From positions 62,001 to 126,000 of the forward strand of contig PASR01000014.1 of the NCBI GenBank assembly GCA_002713365.1: 64,000 nt of DNA, given 5' to 3'. The stretch is from Rhodospirillaceae bacterium (GTDB taxonomy: Bacteria > Pseudomonadota > Alphaproteobacteria > UBA6615). The notes under the pieces were generated by a model. It searched no databases, was not told the DNA's origin, and worked only from the letters and a program-made list of their open reading frames with translations. The position numbers were made by a program, and so were the translations under genes. The number at the start of each line of letters is the position of its first letter. The stretch's first letter is position 1. Below, piece after piece: positions 62,989 to 64,000 of the stretch.

Positions 62989-64000
62989 ATGCGTTTTGCG
63001 TGCGATACGGGCGGAACATTTACTGACCTAATAGTAGAGGATGATTTAGGTGAATTGTACATGTACAAGGCAGCAACTGTACCAGAAGACCCAGTTAGTG
63101 GTGTTCTGGATGCTTTAGAATTAGCTGCTTCTGATATGTCATTAACATTGTCTAGTTTATTAGCTAAAGGCGATATTCTCATTCACGGAACTACACATGC
63201 CATCAATGCTATTATTACTAAAAATACTGCTAAAACGGCTTTTCTGACAACTGCTGGCCATCCTGATATTTTAGTCTTGCGTGAGGGCGGACGTATTGAA
63301 CCTTTTAATTTCGTTACTCCGTATCCAGAACCGTATATTTCTCGAGCCCTAACATTTGAGGTTAGCGAACGTATTGATAGCGCTGGAGAAATTCATACCC
63401 CTCTTGATGAAGATAAAATTATAGAAATAGCCAAAGAAATTGAATCGCAGAAAGTTGAAGCAGTTGCCATATGTTTTTTATGGTCAATTTATAATCCAAT
63501 TCATGAATTAAGAGTTGGCGAGTTGCTTAGAAATTATTTACCTAACATACCTATTTCTCTGTCGCATCAATTAAACCCTGCTTTACGTGAATATCGACGA
63601 GCTTCATCGACAGCGATAGATGCATCGCTGAAACCGCTTATGGGAAAATATTTGGGTGGATTAACAGAACGCCTAGCGGTAGAAGGGTTTTGTGGTAGAA
63701 CCTTAGTTCTTACGTCTCAAGGTGGCATGCTCGATGCTAGCGATTTAGCGCAAAAACCTATACACGCTATTAATTCAGGTCCGTCTATGGCTCCTATTGC
63801 TGGTCGTCATTATGCAAGCGAGGAATCTGATTCACCTAATGTAATAATAGCTGATACAGGCGGTACAACATATGATGTTAGTCTAGTTCGACAAGGCCGC
63901 ATTCCATTAACTAAAGAGACATGGATTGGTCAACCATACCGTGGACATATGACAGGTTTTCCATCAATAGACATTAAAAGTGTTGGTGCAGGAGGCGGCT
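62989..64000 (+). CDS. Hydantoinase A/5-oxoprolinase N-terminal part (cut by window end)
   Basis: This gene runs off the window; 337 codons are visible. The opening FACDTGGTFTDLIVEDD is the ATP-binding first motif of HyuA/oxoprolinase. It is followed by HGTTHAINAII (near 65-75), the Hydant_A_N domain through SGPSMAPIAG, and then the second domain's DTGGTTYDVSL. The family hydrolyses or carboxylates cyclic amides and ketones with ATP. The ATG at 62989 has AAAGG some 10 bases upstream. A HyuB partner would be expected downstream, beyond the window. It is divergent from the esterase operon. Confidence 0.9.
   Translation, partial: MRFACDTGGTFTDLIVEDDLGELYMYKAATVPEDPVSGVLDALELAASDMSLTLSSLLAKGDILIHGTTHAINAIITKNTAKTAFLTTAGHPDILVLREGGRIEPFNFVTPYPEPYISRALTFEVSERIDSAGEIHTPLDEDKIIEIAKEIESQKVEAVAICFLWSIYNPIHELRVGELLRNYLPNIPISLSHQLNPALREYRRASSTAIDASLKPLMGKYLGGLTERLAVEGFCGRTLVLTSQGGMLDASDLAQKPIHAINSGPSMAPIAGRHYASEESDSPNVIIADTGGTTYDVSLVRQGRIPLTKETWIGQPYRGHMTGFPSIDIKSVGAGGG

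Noticed and set aside
1..64000. Mobile element, prophage, CRISPR array or defence island
   Set aside because: I found no transposase, integrase, repeat-spacer array, restriction or toxin genes; the gene content is metabolic throughout.

Overview
The window reads as bacterial chromosome, AT-rich (roughly 40% GC by eye), densely coded, with short intergenic gaps and many ATGA or similar overlaps between co-directional genes. The gene families suggest a heterotrophic, probably marine alphaproteobacterium: TRAP and NMT1-type uptake systems, a form-II-like CoxMSL hydroxylase, egtBD, ACAD10/11-type acyl-CoA dehydrogenases and many SDR, crotonase and hot-dog proteins. That assignment is inference; no rRNA or ribosomal gene is present to settle it. 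There is no insertion sequence, phage, CRISPR array or plasmid function. TTG and GTG starts are frequent, and several are fixed by a well-placed Shine-Dalgarno (SD) sequence. No gene-free stretch exceeds 300 bases. Layout: 179-265 is tRNA-Leu(CAA). 343-6698 holds an isochorismatase-type hydrolase, an acyl-CoA dehydrogenase and a CoxG-CoxM-CoxS-CoxL molybdenum hydroxylase operon. 6690-14161 holds an AI-2E-type permease, a carboxymuconolactone-decarboxylase-like protein, a luciferase-like monooxygenase, a gamma-glutamyltransferase-like protein, a glutathione transferase and an SLC13-type symporter. 14329-23793 is a fatty-acyl-CoA cluster: two FadJ-like bifunctional enzymes, an SDR, an ACAD10/11-like dehydrogenase beside a LvaA-like kinase, a MaoC hydratase, a quinone-oxidoreductase-like protein and a thioesterase. 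23960-35523 is a mixed catabolic island: Gfo/Idh oxidoreductase, an M24 peptidase-like gene broken by an in-frame TAG, a short pyruvate-phosphate-dikinase-like protein, a Tm-1-like/UPF0261 protein, a fumarate-reductase-like flavoprotein, Zn-dehydrogenase, D-2-hydroxyacid dehydrogenase, metallo-beta-lactamase-fold hydrolase, FAH-family protein and DOPA-dioxygenase-like protein. 35777-38055 is egtBD (ergothioneine). 38329-42060 is a NitT/TauT-type ABC importer with two permeases. 42169-46872 (minus) is an operon of HMG-CoA-synthase-like/DUF35 fusion, SCP-x-type thiolase and acetoacetyl-CoA synthetase. 47039-48977 holds pyrD and an SDR. 49169-53320 holds a small putative DNA-binding protein, an atypical crotonase, an acyl-CoA ligase and a hydrolase. 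53473-56554 is a DctPQM-type TRAP transporter. 56551-62900 holds a thioesterase, hydrolases, an SDR, a second ACAD10/11-like dehydrogenase and an esterase/hydratase/Zn-dehydrogenase operon. 62989 to the end is the start of a hydantoinase A gene. Together the genes describe uptake of organic acids or other small organics, activation to CoA thioesters, beta-oxidation-like breakdown, and redox and thiol chemistry. The most unusual points are: an HMG-CoA-synthase-like protein whose Glu, Cys and His catalytic positions all appear replaced (Cys to Gln) yet is fused to DUF35 and paired with an intact thiolase; a split ACAD11-type kinase/dehydrogenase module flanked by two bifunctional beta-oxidation enzymes; a crotonase lacking both catalytic glutamates; a class-2-like PyrD with Cys at the base position; and the TAG-interrupted M24 gene, which also lacks a metal-binding Asp. 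I did not find anything I would call a demonstrably new system; the HMGCS-like/DUF35/thiolase operon is the best candidate for new chemistry.
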